Below, one piece after another: positions 12,042-26,114 of a stretch of DNA of 64,000 nt. The translations under genes were made by a program, and so were the position numbers. The DNA is from Rhizobacter sp. SG703 (GTDB taxonomy: Bacteria > Pseudomonadota > Gammaproteobacteria > Burkholderiales > Burkholderiaceae_C). The notes under the pieces are model-generated. The model was not told the DNA's origin, searched no databases, and worked only from the letters and a program-made list of their open reading frames with translations. Numbering within the stretch: position 1 is the stretch's first letter; every line of letters begins with the position of its first letter. The stretch covers positions 1 to 64,000 of the forward strand of contig NZ_JAAZQK010000013.1 in assembly GCF_012275445.1 (NCBI RefSeq), written 5' to 3'.

Positions 12042-12473
12042 ATGAAGATCAACCGCAAAGGTTCGGCCCAGTGGTCGGGCGGCATCAAGGACGGCAAGGG
12101 CTCGATCTCGACCGAGAGCGGCGCGCTGAAGGACTACCCCTACGGCTTCGCCAGCCGCTTCGAGGGCATGCCGGGCAGCAACCCCGAAGAGCTGCTGGGC
12201 GCGGCGCATGCGGCCTGCTTCACGATGGCCTTGTCGCTGATCCTCGGTGAAGCCAAGCTGCGGGCCGAGAAGATGGACACCACCGCGAAGGTCACGCTGG
12301 AGCAGGTCGAAGGCGGCTTCGCGATCAGCGCGGTCCATCTGACGCTGACCGCCCAGGTGCCGGGCGCCGACAACGCGACCTTCCAGGAACTGGCCGCGAA
12401 GGCGAAGGCCGGCTGCCCGGTGTCGAAGCTGCTGAAGGCGGACATCTCGCTCGAGGCGACGCTGGTCGCGTGA
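12042..12473 (+). CDS. OsmC-family peroxiredoxin
   Basis: This 143-residue protein belongs to the OsmC/Ohr family, which reduces organic hydroperoxides through two cysteines. The peroxidatic Cys is near residue 59 in GAAHAACFTMALSL, and the resolving Cys is in AKAGCPVSKLL near residue 124. The N-terminal RKGSAQWSGGIKDGKGSIS matches OsmC rather than Ohr. Spacing and length are typical. It stands between the DUF4337 gene and a REP-like repeat cluster. Physiological reductant and regulation cannot be read from the sequence. Confidence 0.92.
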   Translation: MKINRKGSAQWSGGIKDGKGSISTESGALKDYPYGFASRFEGMPGSNPEELLGAAHAACFTMALSLILGEAKLRAEKMDTTAKVTLEQVEGGFAISAVHLTLTAQVPGADNATFQELAAKAKAGCPVSKLLKADISLEATLVA

Positions 12474-12475
12474 CC

Positions 12476-12750
12476 GCCCCTTCGACAAGGTCCGGGCGGA
12501 GGCGACACACCCGTTCGGGCTGAGCCCGTCGTGGCCTTGGCTCCCTGCGAACAGGCCCTTCGACAAGCTCAGGGCGAAAGGGGGGATGCACCCGTGCGGG
12601 CTGAGCCTGTCGAAGCCCTGCCTCCCTGCGAGCAAGCCCTTCGACAAGCTCAGGGCGAACGGGGGAGGATGCACCCGTTCGGGCTGAGCCTGTCGAAGCC
12701 CTGCCCCCCTGCGAGCAAGCCCTTCGGCAAGCTCAGGACGAACGGGAGCG
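12476..12750. repeat. REP-like palindromic repeat cluster (seven half-units)
   Basis: Alternating direct and inverted copies of the TTCGACAAGCTCAG / CTGAGCCTGTCGAA core fill the convergent space between the OsmC and receiver-kinase genes. Direct copies begin near 12480, 12559, 12640 and 12722; inverted copies lie near 12512, 12597 and 12678. Each inverted-direct pair forms an imperfect hairpin of about 70 bp. The last copy runs into the 3' end of the receiver-kinase gene and contains its stop codon (12733-12735). Such arrays at convergent gene ends often act as transcription or mRNA end points; that role here is inferred. Confidence 0.9.
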
Positions 12751-13866
12751 GAGAGTTCCTCCGTCCGCAATCCGGCGCGGCAGCACCACCGTGAACACCG
12801 TGCGGTTGCTGTCGCCGCACGGCTCCACGTCGACCCGCCCGCCGTGCGCCAGCACGATCTGCTGCACGATGTAGAGCCCCAGGCCCAGCCCTTCGCTGCG
12901 CCCGCGCGGGCGTTCGCCGCCGCGGAACGGGTCGAACAGCGACGGCAGCAGCTCCGGTGCGATGCAGCCTGCGTTCGCGACCACCAGCGTCAGCTGCGCC
13001 GGGTCGTCGCCGTCGAGCACCAGGTCGACCGCCTCGCCCGGCTCGCCGTGCTGCAGCGCATTGCCGACCAGGTTCGCGACCACCTGCGACAGCCGCTCGG
13101 CATCCCACTCGCCCGTCAGGTCGCCGCTGCGCCGGGTGACGATTCGCGCCTCGGGCAACGCGGCCTGCAGCTCCTGCAGCACCCGCTCGACGATCGGCCC
13201 CAGGTCGGCCGGCTCGCGCTGCACCGCGATGCCGCCGGCCAGCCGGCCGCGCGCCAGGTCGAGCATGTTCTCGATCATCGCGCTCATGCGCCGCCCGCCC
13301 TGCAGGATGCGCCCGGCGGTCTTGCCGGTGACGTCGTCGGGCGCGCGCCGCTGCAGCAGCGTGGCCGAGGTCATGATCGCGTTCAACGGGTTGCGCAGGT
13401 CGTGGCCGAGCATCGCGACGAACATCTCGTTCAGGCGCAGCGTCTCGGTGCGCTCTCGCAGCTCGTGCGCCAGCTGCTGCTTCTGCCGGTACAGCTGGAA
13501 GAACACCTCGGCCTTGTTGCGCAGGATGTGCGCCTCGATCGGCTTGAACAGGAAATCGACCGCCCCGCTCTCGTAGCCCTTGAAGATGCGCTGCTGGTCG
13601 CGCCCGCCGGCCGTCACGAAGATGATCGGCACATGGCGCGTGCGTTCGCTGCCGCGCATCAGCTCGGCCAGCTGGAAGCCGTCCATCTCGGGCATCTGCA
13701 CGTCGAGCAGCGCCAGCGCCACGTCGTGCACCAGCAGCAGTTCCAGCGCCTGCGCGCCCGAGCGCGCCTGCAGCAGCTCGACGCCTTCGCCGCGCAACAG
13801 CGCCGACAGCGCCAGCAGGTTCTCCTCCAGGTCGTCGACCAGCAGGCATTTCACCGGTGCAAGCAT
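12733..13866 (-). CDS. Response regulator fused to histidine kinase (REC-HisKA-HATPase)
   Basis: This 377-residue cytoplasmic signalling protein has an N-terminal receiver (CLLVDDLEENLLAL, phospho-acceptor Asp in ALLDVQMPEMDGF, Lys in FLFKPIEAH), a short coiled helix, a HisKA box with phospho-His in AMLGHDLRNPLNA, and an HATPase domain (LVGNALQHGEPGE, then GLGLGLYIVQQIV). The start at 13866 is preferred over 13875 because AAAGG lies 9 nt upstream. It is the last gene of the kinase-CheR-CheB operon and begins 16 bp after the CheB-like stop. The final residues (RSRSS) and the stop codon come from a REP-like repeat, suggesting the original C-terminus was replaced. Confidence 0.88.
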   Translation of the reverse strand: MLAPVKCLLVDDLEENLLALSALLRGEGVELLQARSGAQALELLLVHDVALALLDVQMPEMDGFQLAELMRGSERTRHVPIIFVTAGGRDQQRIFKGYESGAVDFLFKPIEAHILRNKAEVFFQLYRQKQQLAHELRERTETLRLNEMFVAMLGHDLRNPLNAIMTSATLLQRRAPDDVTGKTAGRILQGGRRMSAMIENMLDLARGRLAGGIAVQREPADLGPIVERVLQELQAALPEARIVTRRSGDLTGEWDAERLSQVVANLVGNALQHGEPGEAVDLVLDGDDPAQLTLVVANAGCIAPELLPSLFDPFRGGERPRGRSEGLGLGLYIVQQIVLAHGGRVDVEPCGDSNRTVFTVVLPRRIADGGTLRSRSS

Positions 13867-13882
13867 GCGTTGCATCCTTTCT

Positions 13883-14467
13883 TCACAACCCGCGCAACAG
13901 CGCGGCCAGGCCGTCCAGCGGCAACAGATGATCGGGGGTCACCGCCTTCAGCGCCGATGCCGGCATCCACGACACCAGGGCCGTGTCGGGCTGCTGCACC
14001 GCCGTCAACCCGCCGCGCCGCGCCACCGAGACCAGCCCGGCGGCACCGTCCTGGTTGCCGCCGGTGAGCACCATGCCCAGCAGCCGCGGACCGTACACGT
14101 CGGCCGCCGATTCGAACAGCACGTCGATCGACGGCCGCGAAAAGTTCACCAGCGGATCGACCGACAGCGCCAACCGCGGCCCGTCGTCCACCAGCAGGTG
14201 GTAGTCGGGCGGCGCGAAGTACACGCAGCCGGGCTCGACCGCCTCCTTGTCCTGCGCCTCGCGCACCGGGCGCACGCAGCGCGGCGCGAAGATCTCGACC
14301 AGCAGGCTCGGCCGCTCGCGCGGCAGGTGGATCACCACCAGCACCGCGGCCCTCAGCGCGGCGGGCAGCGCCGGCAGCAGCGTCATCAGTGCCTCGACGC
14401 CGCCGGCCGAGGTGCCGATGACCACCGCGTCGATCGGGCGACCGATGGCCGTCACGCTGCCGCTCAT
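13883..14467 (-). CDS. CheB-type protein-glutamate methylesterase domain, no receiver
   Basis: This 194-residue protein consists only of a CheB methylesterase domain. The catalytic Ser is in VVIGTSAGGVEAL, the His in VVIHLPRERPSLL, and the Asp in MVLTGGNQDGAAGL (normally GMGxDG; here NQDG). PGCVYFAPPDYHLLVDDG matches the family. Standard CheB carries an N-terminal receiver that gates activity, and this one lacks it. It overlaps the CheR-like gene by 4 bp (ATGA), so the two are translationally coupled. No chemoreceptor gene is nearby, so the substrate may be the adjacent hybrid kinase or an unlinked receptor. Confidence 0.88.
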   Translation of the reverse strand: MSGSVTAIGRPIDAVVIGTSAGGVEALMTLLPALPAALRAAVLVVIHLPRERPSLLVEIFAPRCVRPVREAQDKEAVEPGCVYFAPPDYHLLVDDGPRLALSVDPLVNFSRPSIDVLFESAADVYGPRLLGMVLTGGNQDGAAGLVSVARRGGLTAVQQPDTALVSWMPASALKAVTPDHLLPLDGLAALLRGL

Positions 14468-15344
14468 GCCTCCCCCCGCTTCTGGAAGATCCGGTCGTCG
14501 CGCACCAGCTCGCCGAACGCGTCGGCATGGCTGGAAAAGCGCAGCGACTCCTTCGAGCCGAGCCCGAGGAAACCCTGGCTGCACAGCGCCTCGCGGAACA
14601 GCCCGAGCGCGCGGTCCTGCAGTTCGCGGTTGAAGTAGATCAGCACGTTGCGGCACGAGACGAGCTGCACCTCGGCGAACACGCTGTCGGTGGCCAGGCT
14701 GTGGTCGGAGAACACGATGTGCTTCTTCAGCGACTTGTCGAACACCGCGCGCCCGTAGGCCGCGGTGTAGAAATCCGACAGCGAACCGTGCCCCCCGCTG
14801 CGCCGGTGGTTGTCGGAGAAGCCGGCGATGCGGTCGAGCTCGTAGACGCCGGCCTCGGCGCGCTGCAGCGCATGCGCGTTGATGTCGGTCGCGTAGATCA
14901 GCGTGCGCTCCAGCAGGCCTTCCTCGCGCAGCAGGATCGCGAGCGAATACACCTCTTCGCCGGCGCTGCAGCCGGCCACCCAGACCTTCAGCGAAGGCCA
15001 GGTGCGCAGCAGCGGCACCACCTGGTCGCGCAGCGACTTGAAGTACGCCGGGTCGCGGAACATCTCGCTGACCTGCACCGTCAGGTAGTCGAGCAGCGCC
15101 GGGAAGGTCGACGGCTCGTGCAGCACCTTGTCCTGCAGCTGGCTCAGCGTGCGGCAGCCGAAGCGCGTCATCGCGCTGCCCAGGCGCCGCTTCAGCGACG
15201 CGCCGGCGTAGCCGCGGAAGTCGTAGTGGTACTTCAGGTAGATCGCGTCGATCAGCAGGCGCAGCTCGATGTCGACGCCCGACGCCGCGGACGCCGGCTG
15301 CGGCTCGGGTGCCTGGCGGGCTTCGCGGGCCTCGGGCAGCGTCT

Positions 15345-15348
<4 letters not shown>
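14464..15348 (-). CDS. CheR-type protein-glutamate O-methyltransferase
   Basis: This 294-residue SAM-dependent methyltransferase has an N-terminal helical CheR domain (IYLKYHYDFRGYAGASLKRR, then RFGCRTLSQLQ), VSEMFRDPAYF, the SAM-binding WVAGCSAGEEVYSLAILL, IYATDINAHAL, and the late SCRNVLIYFN motif. All canonical motifs are present and the length is standard. It overlaps both neighbours by 4 bp (ATGA), downstream of the hybrid kinase and upstream of the CheB-like gene. In chemotaxis CheR methylates receptor glutamates; the target here is unknown because no methyl-accepting protein is encoded in the window. Confidence 0.92.
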
Positions 15349-18827
<3,479 letters not shown>

Positions 18828-18970
18828 CGGCGCGATCCTGTGATTCAAAGAAGAGACGGCACGCGGCGGCATGCGAAGGGGCTCGGAAGCGCGCGGGATC
18901 GTAGCGCAGCGCTGCGCGATTCCAGGCGCGCGCGACGGGCAAACGGCGCGCCTGCGCGCATGTCGCGGCG

Positions 18971-18994
18971 ATGTCCTACAAATGCGTCGGACAT
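18971..18994. promoter_or_regulatory. Inverted repeat in the divergent kinase / small-protein intergenic region
   Basis: ATGTCC (18971-18976) and GGACAT (18989-18994) are 6-bp inverted arms 12 bp apart. A possible -10-like TACAGT lies downstream at about 19026-19031, 54 bp before the start of the 88-residue gene. The site lies in the 257-bp gap between two divergent genes, where a regulator could act on either. Short arms of this size can occur by chance, so this is weak evidence. The rest of the gap shows no gene. Confidence 0.25.
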
Positions 18995-19084
18995 GCGCCC
19001 ACGGGACGCGCCGGAGCGGCCCTCTACAGTGAAGCCGCGCCGGGACCGCAGAGTCCCGGATGGCACCCACTACCGGAGGTCGCG

Positions 19085-19351
19085 ATGAAAAGAGGGATGG
19101 TCATTGCAGGGTTCGAGGTGCACACCGACGAGGGCTTGCGGCAGGTTCCGCCGGGCGCGTGCTGGGTCATCGAGGGCGCCCTGTGGGTCAAGCTGCTCTG
19201 GCAGGCCGATGGCGCCCGCGAGGCGGCCACCGTGTCGCTGCGCGAGTACCAGGCCTGCGTGCAGCGCGGCTGCATCCACTTCGAGGAAGCGCCGTCGTTC
19301 AGCGAATCCGTGCGTAGACCCTTGAGTCTCGCAAGCTGCCGTCCGGCGTGA
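19085..19351 (+). CDS. Small hypothetical protein (88 aa)
   Basis: The 88-residue product (MKRGMVIAGFEVHTDEGL to LSLASCRPA) has an ideal GGAGG ribosome binding site 5 nt before ATG 19085, the main reason to accept it. Its beta-rich centre VPPGACWVIEGALWVKLLW could be a small barrel or DNA-associated domain, but I recognise no family. Its last 53 bp overlap the 3' end of the convergent GNAT gene, and the tail after about residue 70 looks like unselected read-through. No partner gene is evident. Confidence 0.6.
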   Translation: MKRGMVIAGFEVHTDEGLRQVPPGACWVIEGALWVKLLWQADGAREAATVSLREYQACVQRGCIHFEEAPSFSESVRRPLSLASCRPA

Positions 19352-19868
19352 TGCGGTCGTTGCGGCGCGTGCCTTCGAGCGCATAACCGGCGCGCTCGCA
19401 GACGCGCCAGCTGGCGGTGTTGCCGGCATCCGGCAGCGCTTCGATGCGGCGCATGCCGAGCGTGTCGAAGGCGAGTTCCGTGATCGCCTGCACCGCCTCG
19501 GTGACGAGGCCGCGGCCGGTGAACGCCGAATGCGCCCAGTAGCCGATCTCGCACTTGGGCACCGCCCAGTCGAACGCATGCAGGCTGCCGGCGCCGACCA
19601 GCGCGCCGCCGTCCTTCAGGAACAGCAGCATCGGCATCATCGAGCGCATCAGGTAGTGCGCGCGGCCTTCGCGGCAGAACTGCTCCGAGGTCTCGACGCT
19701 CGGCTCGGCCAGGGCCCACGGCAGCGAGGCCGGGAATTCGCGCAACGCGTCCAGCGACGCGACCACCGCGTCATGCAGCAGCGGCCCTTCGCCGGCGCGC
19801 GGGCAGCGGATCGTCAGGCGCGCGCTGTCGAAGCTGTCGGGAACGTCGCGAAGCGAGGGGATCGTCAT
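19299..19868 (-). CDS. GNAT-family N-acetyltransferase (RimJ/RimL type)
   Basis: This 189-residue acetyl-CoA-dependent acetyltransferase has the RimJ/RimL-like layout: RLTIRCPRAGEGPLLHDAV at the N-terminus, VGAGSLHAFDWAVPKCEIGYW in the centre, the CoA pyrophosphate-binding loop HSAFTGRGLVTEAVQAI, and the C-terminal ALPDAGNTASWRVCERAGYALEG. This group acetylates N-terminal amines of ribosomal proteins or small metabolites; the substrate here cannot be told. It is monocistronic and converges on and overlaps the 88-residue gene by 53 bp. Confidence 0.92.
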   Translation of the reverse strand: MTIPSLRDVPDSFDSARLTIRCPRAGEGPLLHDAVVASLDALREFPASLPWALAEPSVETSEQFCREGRAHYLMRSMMPMLLFLKDGGALVGAGSLHAFDWAVPKCEIGYWAHSAFTGRGLVTEAVQAITELAFDTLGMRRIEALPDAGNTASWRVCERAGYALEGTRRNDRITPDGSLRDSRVYARIR

Positions 19869-19940
19869 GCGGGGATGGTGGCAGCCTGCGCCCGCAGCAC
19901 TCGCGCCGCAGGCGCAACCGCGTGCGCGGATGCGAAGGTG

Positions 19941-22316
19941 TCAGCGCGGCGACCAGCGCCATTCCTTCACCTCGGGCAGGTCGTCGCCGTGCTCGCACAC
20001 CCATTCCCGGTGCCGGCGCAGCGTTGCCGCCAGCCGCTCGGCCTCGGCCGGTACCCGCCCGGCCAGGCGCGGCACGCGGCGGATCGCGTCGAACGCCAGC
20101 TGGTAGCGGTCGAGCTGGTTGAGCACCACCATGTCGAACGGCGTCGTCGTCGTGCCTTCCTCGAGATAGCCGCGCACATGGATGTTCGCGTGGTTGCGGC
20201 GCCGGTAGGTCAGCTTGTGCACCAGCGACGGGTAGCCGTGGAAGGCGAACACCACCGGCCGGTCGGCGGTGAAGATCGCGTCGAAGTCCTCGTCGGACAG
20301 GCCGTGCGGATGCTCCAGCGGCGGCTGCAGCGCGAACAGGTCGACGACGTTGACGACCCGCACGCGCAGGTCGGGCACGTGGTCGCGCAGCAGGGTCACG
20401 GCGGCCAGCGTCTCCAGCGTCGGGACATCGCCGGCGCAGGCCATCACCACCTCCGGCTCGCCGCCGCTGCCGGCCCACTCCCAGGTGCCCAGGCCGGCGC
20501 GGCAATGCCGCTGCGCCGCGTCGATGTCGAGCCATTGCCAGGCCGGCTGCTTGCCGGCGACGATCACGTTGACGTAGTTGCGGCTGCGCAGGCAGTGGTC
20601 GGCCACCGACAGCAGGCAGTTCGCGTCGGGCGGCAGGTAGATGCGCACCACGTCGGACTTCTTGTTCGCGACATGGTCGATGAAGCCCGGGTCCTGGTGC
20701 GAGAAGCCGTTGTGGTCCTGGCGCCAGACGTGCGAGGTGAGCAGGTAGTTCAGCGACGCGATCGGCTGCCGCCACGGGATCTGCCGGCAGGACTTCAACC
20801 ACTTGGCGTGCTGGTTGAACATCGAGTCGATGATGTGGATGAAGGCTTCGTAGCACGAGAACATGCCGTGCCGGCCGGTCAGCAGGTAGCCCTCGAGCCA
20901 GCCCTCGCACAGGTGCTCGCTGAGCACCTCCATCACGCGACCGTCGGTGCCGAGGTTCGGGTCGACCTCGTCGATGCGCGCGAGCCATTGCTTGCCGGAG
21001 ACCTCGTACACCGCATCGAGCCGGTTCGACGCGGTTTCGTCCGGGCCGAACAGCCGGAAATTGCGGGCCGCGAGGTTGAGCCGCACCAGCTCGCGCAGGA
21101 ACCCGCCGAGCACGCGGGTCGATTCGACCTGCGCCGCGCCGGGCTGCGCCACCGCCACCGCATGCTCGCGGAACGGCGGCATCGCGAGCGGCTGCAGCAG
21201 TTCGCCGCCGTTGGCATGCGGGTTCGCGCTCATGCGGCGCGCGCCGGTGGGGCCGAGCGACGCCAGGTCGTCGCGCAGCCGGCCGTCGGCATCGAACAGC
21301 TCGTGCGGCCGGTAGCTGCGCAGCCAGGCGTCGAGCTGCGCGAGGTGCTCGGGGGTCTTCACGTCGGCCAGCGGCACCTGGTGGGCCCGCCAGGTGCCTT
21401 CGACCGGCTGGCCGTCGACGGTCTTCGGCCCGGTCCAGCCCTTCGGCGTGTCGAGCACGATCATCGGCCAGCGCGGGCGTTCGACCGGGCCGCCGGAGCG
21501 CGCGCGCTGCTGGATCGCGTGGATGTCGGCCACCACACGGTCGAGCGTCGCCGCGAGCTGCTGGTGCACCAGCGCCGGGTCGCTGCCGGTCACGAAATGC
21601 GGCTCGTGGCCGCAGCCGCGCATCAGCTGCTCGAGTTCGTCGCGCCCGATGCGCGCGAGCAGCGTCGGGTTCGCGATCTTGTAGCCGTTCAGGTGCAGGA
21701 TCGGCAGCACGGCGCCATCGGTGGCCGGGCTCAGGAACTTGTTCGAATGCCAGCTCGCGGCCAGCGGCCCGGTCTCGGCCTCGCCGTCGCCGATCACGCA
21801 GGCGACGATCAGCCCGGGGTTGTCGAATGCGGCGCCGTAGGCATGGGCAAGCGAGTAGCCGAGCTCGCCGCCTTCGTGGATCGAGCCGGGCGTCTCGGGC
21901 GCCACGTGGCTCGGGATGCCGTAGGGCCACGAGAACTGGCGGAACAGCCGGCGCATGCCGTCGCGGTCTTGCGTGACGGCCGGATAGCGCTCGGTGTACG
22001 AGCCTTCGAGCCAGGCGCTGGCGACCAGCCCCGGGCCGCCATGGCCGGGTCCGATCACGTAGATCATGTCGAGCCCGTGTGCGGCGATCACGCGGTTCAG
22101 GTGCGCATACAGCAGGTTCAGCCCGGGCGTCGTGCCCCAGTGGCCGAGCAGGCGCGGCTTCACGTGGGCCTGCGTCAGCGGCTCGTCGAGCAGCGGGTTG
22201 TCGCGCAGGTAGATCTGCCCGACCGACAGGTAGTTGGCAGCGCGCCACCAGGCGTCGATGCGCTGCAGCTGGCCGGGCGACAGCGGGCCGTGCGGATGCT
22301 CGGTGGGGTGGTTCAC
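19941..22316 (-). CDS. xfp: Xylulose-5-phosphate/fructose-6-phosphate phosphoketolase
   Basis: This 791-residue thiamine-diphosphate enzyme cleaves xylulose 5-phosphate (often also fructose 6-phosphate) with phosphate to acetyl phosphate plus an aldose phosphate. N-terminal signatures are [14 protein letters not shown] and [20 protein letters not shown]. The ThDP/Mg motif is [20 protein letters not shown] with [10 protein letters not shown]. Later markers are [33 protein letters not shown] (split over two motifs) and [19 protein letters not shown]. The start is GTG at 22316 with AGGAGG 8 nt upstream; upstream codons lack a ribosome binding site. It is divergent from acetate kinase, so its acetyl phosphate can yield ATP and acetate directly. 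Confidence 0.95.
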   Translation of the reverse strand: MNHPTEHPHGPLSPGQLQRIDAWWRAANYLSVGQIYLRDNPLLDEPLTQAHVKPRLLGHWGTTPGLNLLYAHLNRVIAAHGLDMIYVIGPGHGGPGLVASAWLEGSYTERYPAVTQDRDGMRRLFRQFSWPYGIPSHVAPETPGSIHEGGELGYSLAHAYGAAFDNPGLIVACVIGDGEAETGPLAASWHSNKFLSPATDGAVLPILHLNGYKIANPTLLARIGRDELEQLMRGCGHEPHFVTGSDPALVHQQLAATLDRVVADIHAIQQRARSGGPVERPRWPMIVLDTPKGWTGPKTVDGQPVEGTWRAHQVPLADVKTPEHLAQLDAWLRSYRPHELFDADGRLRDDLASLGPTGARRMSANPHANGGELLQPLAMPPFREHAVAVAQPGAAQVESTRVLGGFLRELVRLNLAARNFRLFGPDETASNRLDAVYEVSGKQWLARIDEVDPNLGTDGRVMEVLSEHLCEGWLEGYLLTGRHGMFSCYEAFIHIIDSMFNQHAKWLKSCRQIPWRQPIASLNYLLTSHVWRQDHNGFSHQDPGFIDHVANKKSDVVRIYLPPDANCLLSVADHCLRSRNYVNVIVAGKQPAWQWLDIDAAQRHCRAGLGTWEWAGSGGEPEVVMACAGDVPTLETLAAVTLLRDHVPDLRVRVVNVVDLFALQPPLEHPHGLSDEDFDAIFTADRPVVFAFHGYPSLVHKLTYRRRNHANIHVRGYLEEGTTTTPFDMVVLNQLDRYQLAFDAIRRVPRLAGRVPAEAERLAATLRRHREWVCEHGDDLPEVKEWRWSPR

Positions 22317-22407
22317 GAGAGGATCCTCCTTGTCGCGCCGATGATGGCCGCTCCGGTGTCGACTGAGTATGCTGCAGATCAAATCCCACGCTGCCGGAAA
22401 CGAATCG

Positions 22408-23577
22408 ATGCGCCCCCTGCTGCTGACGCTGAACGCCGGTTCGTCGTCGATCAAGATCGGCCTGTTCCGCCTCGGCGACGCCGGGCCGGAGTCGGTCGGG
22501 CGCGGCCGCCTCGACCTGCAGCGGGCGCCGCTGGCGCTGTCGCTCGACTGCGAAGGCCGCCGGGTCGAATGGCCGCTGCAGGCGCCGCTGACCGAATCGC
22601 TGCACGAGGTGGTCGACGCGATGCTCGGTGTGCTCGAGCGCGACGGCGCGCTGGCGGGCCTGCACGCCGCGGCACACCGCGTGGTGCACGGCGGCCCGCA
22701 GCACCATGGGCCGGTGCGCGTCGACGACGCGACGCTGGCGGAGCTCGACGCGCTGACGCCGCTCGCGCCGCTGCACCAGCCGCACAGCCTGCGGCTGATC
22801 CGGGCGCTGCAGCAGCTGCGACCCGGGCTCGTGCAGACCGCGTCGTTCGATACCGCCTTCCACCAGACGCAGGACCCCCTTGCCCGCCGCTTCGCGCTGC
22901 CCCGGGCGCTGCATGACGCGGGGGTGCAGCGCTACGGCTTCCACGGCCTGTCGTATGCCTTCATCGCGCGCGAACTTGCGCGGGTGGCACCGCACGAAGC
23001 GGCCGGTCGCGTCGTCGTCGCGCACCTGGGCAGCGGCGCGAGCCTGTGCGGGCTGCAGGCCGGCCGCAGCGTCGACACCAGCATGGGCTTCTCGGCACTG
23101 GACGGCGTGCCGATGGGCACGCGCTGCGGCGCGCTCGATGCCGGCGTGCCGCTGTACCTGATGCAGCAGCGCGGCCTGTCCCACGACGAGATCGAGGACC
23201 TGCTGTACCACCGCTCGGGGCTGCTCGGCGTGTCGGGCCTCAGCGCCGATGCGCGCACCTTGCGCGACAGCGACCTGCCGGCAGCACGCGAGGCGCTGGC
23301 GTTGTTCGCACTGCGTTGTGCCGGCGAAGCGGCGCGCATCGCGACCACGCTCGGCGGGCTCGACGCGCTGGTGTTCACCGCCGGCATCGGCGAGCACGAT
23401 GCGGCGCTGCGTGCCGCGGTGTGCGAACGGCTGGGCTGGCTCGGCGTCGCGCTCGACGCCGATGCGAACGCGCGCCATGCGCTGCGCATCGACCGGTCCG
23501 GCCGCGTGGCGTTGTTCGTGATGGCCACGGACGAGGAACGCACGATCGCCGACGAGGCCTGGGCGGTGCTGCGTTGA
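22408..23577 (+). CDS. ackA: Acetate kinase
   Basis: This 389-residue ASKHA-fold kinase converts acetyl phosphate and ADP to acetate and ATP. Visible motifs are [16 protein letters not shown] (phosphate 1), [47 protein letters not shown] (phosphate 2), [19 protein letters not shown] and [13 protein letters not shown] (adenosine). The start at 22408 (MRPLLLTLN) has GGAA upstream; an earlier ATG at 22369 has no ribosome binding site and adds a non-conserved leader. The 91-bp divergent gap to phosphoketolase suggests co-regulation. No phosphotransacetylase gene lies in the window. Confidence 0.94.
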   Translation: MRPLLLTLNAGSSSIKIGLFRLGDAGPESVGRGRLDLQRAPLALSLDCEGRRVEWPLQAPLTESLHEVVDAMLGVLERDGALAGLHAAAHRVVHGGPQHHGPVRVDDATLAELDALTPLAPLHQPHSLRLIRALQQLRPGLVQTASFDTAFHQTQDPLARRFALPRALHDAGVQRYGFHGLSYAFIARELARVAPHEAAGRVVVAHLGSGASLCGLQAGRSVDTSMGFSALDGVPMGTRCGALDAGVPLYLMQQRGLSHDEIEDLLYHRSGLLGVSGLSADARTLRDSDLPAAREALALFALRCAGEAARIATTLGGLDALVFTAGIGEHDAALRAAVCERLGWLGVALDADANARHALRIDRSGRVALFVMATDEERTIADEAWAVLR

Positions 23578-23632
23578 TCGTGGTGCGCGCGGCAGCGGGT
23601 ACGATGCGCGCCTCCGCCCGAAAGGTCCGCCC

Positions 23633-24397
23633 GTGAAACTCGCCACCTGGAACGTCAACTCCCTTGCGGTGCGCCTGCCGCAGCTGATCGACTGGCTTGC
23701 GCTGCACCAGCCCGACGCGATCGTGCTGCAGGAAACCAAGCTCACCGACGACAAGTTCCCGCACGCCGAGATCGAGGCCGCCGGCTACCAGGTGCAGTGG
23801 TTCGGGCAGAAGACGTACAACGGCGTCGCGCTGCTGTCGCGCACGGTGGCCGCCGACATCGTCAAGAACATCCCCGGCCATGACGACGAGCAGGCGCGCG
23901 TGATCGCCGGCACCGTCAACGGCATCCGCATCGTCGGCGCGTACATCCCGAACGGGCAGTCGGTCGACAGCGACAAGTTCCAGTACAAGCTGAAGTGGCT
24001 GACGGCGCTGCGCACCTGGCTGGCCGACGAGCTGACCCGCCACACGCACTTGGTGCTGATGGGCGATTACAACATCGCCCCCGAAGACCGCGACGTGCAC
24101 GACCCGGTGGCATGGGCCGGGCAGGTGCTGTGCACGCCCGAGGAGCGGGCGCACTTCCAGAGCCTGCTCGGGCTCGGGCTGCACGATTCGTTCCGGCTGT
24201 TCGAGCAGCCGCCGAAGAGCTGGAGCTGGTGGGACTACCGCAACCTGGCCTTCCGCAAGAACCAGGGGCTGCGCATCGACCACATCCTGGTGAGCGACGC
24301 GCTGAAGGGCCAGGTGACGGCGTGCGCGATCGACAAGCCGACGCGCAAGAACGAGCGGCCCAGCGACCACGCGCCGGTGATTGCGGAGTTCTCGTAG
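23633..24397 (+). CDS. xth: Exodeoxyribonuclease III / AP endonuclease
   Basis: This 254-residue protein of the Xth/ExoIII branch repairs abasic sites and 3'-blocked ends. The fold motifs are in order: KLATWNVNSLAVRLPQL, VLQETKLTDDKFP with the metal-binding Glu, GAYIPNGQ, GDYNIAPEDRDVHDP with catalytic Asp and Asn, WSWWDYRNLAFRKNQGLRIDHIL, and the final SDHAPVIAEF His-Asp pair. The length is standard. It stands downstream of ackA by 55 bp and ends before a REP-like repeat pair. The assignment is firm; nothing unusual is seen. Confidence 0.95.
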   Translation: MKLATWNVNSLAVRLPQLIDWLALHQPDAIVLQETKLTDDKFPHAEIEAAGYQVQWFGQKTYNGVALLSRTVAADIVKNIPGHDDEQARVIAGTVNGIRIVGAYIPNGQSVDSDKFQYKLKWLTALRTWLADELTRHTHLVLMGDYNIAPEDRDVHDPVAWAGQVLCTPEERAHFQSLLGLGLHDSFRLFEQPPKSWSWWDYRNLAFRKNQGLRIDHILVSDALKGQVTACAIDKPTRKNERPSDHAPVIAEFS

Positions 24398-24437
24398 CCG
24401 GCCATCGAAACTGGCAGGACACAGGGATGCGCACACC

Positions 24438-24560
24438 GCCCCGTTCGGGCTGAGCCTGTCGAAGCCCCGCCGGCGGTGCACCGCGACGCTCGACGCGCTT
24501 CGGCACCAACCCTTCGCCACGTGCCTTCGACAAGCTCAGTCACTGCTCGGGGCAAACGGG
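24438..24560. repeat. REP-like repeat pair in xth/ntrC convergent space
   Basis: An inverted copy (CGTTCGGGCTGAGCCTGTCG, starting at 24443) and a direct copy (CTTCGACAAGCTCAG, from about 24526) lie between the convergent 3' ends of xth and ntrC. The arms are about 60 bp apart, longer than in other loci, and the second copy is diverged after the core. The position at convergent gene ends is the same as for the 12476-12750 cluster. Confidence 0.8.
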
Positions 24561-24566
24561 GGCATG

Positions 24567-26072
<1,506 letters not shown>

Positions 26073-26114
26073 GCCCTGCCTGTGGTTCCGGTCCCGCCCG
26101 CCCCGGCTTCTGGC

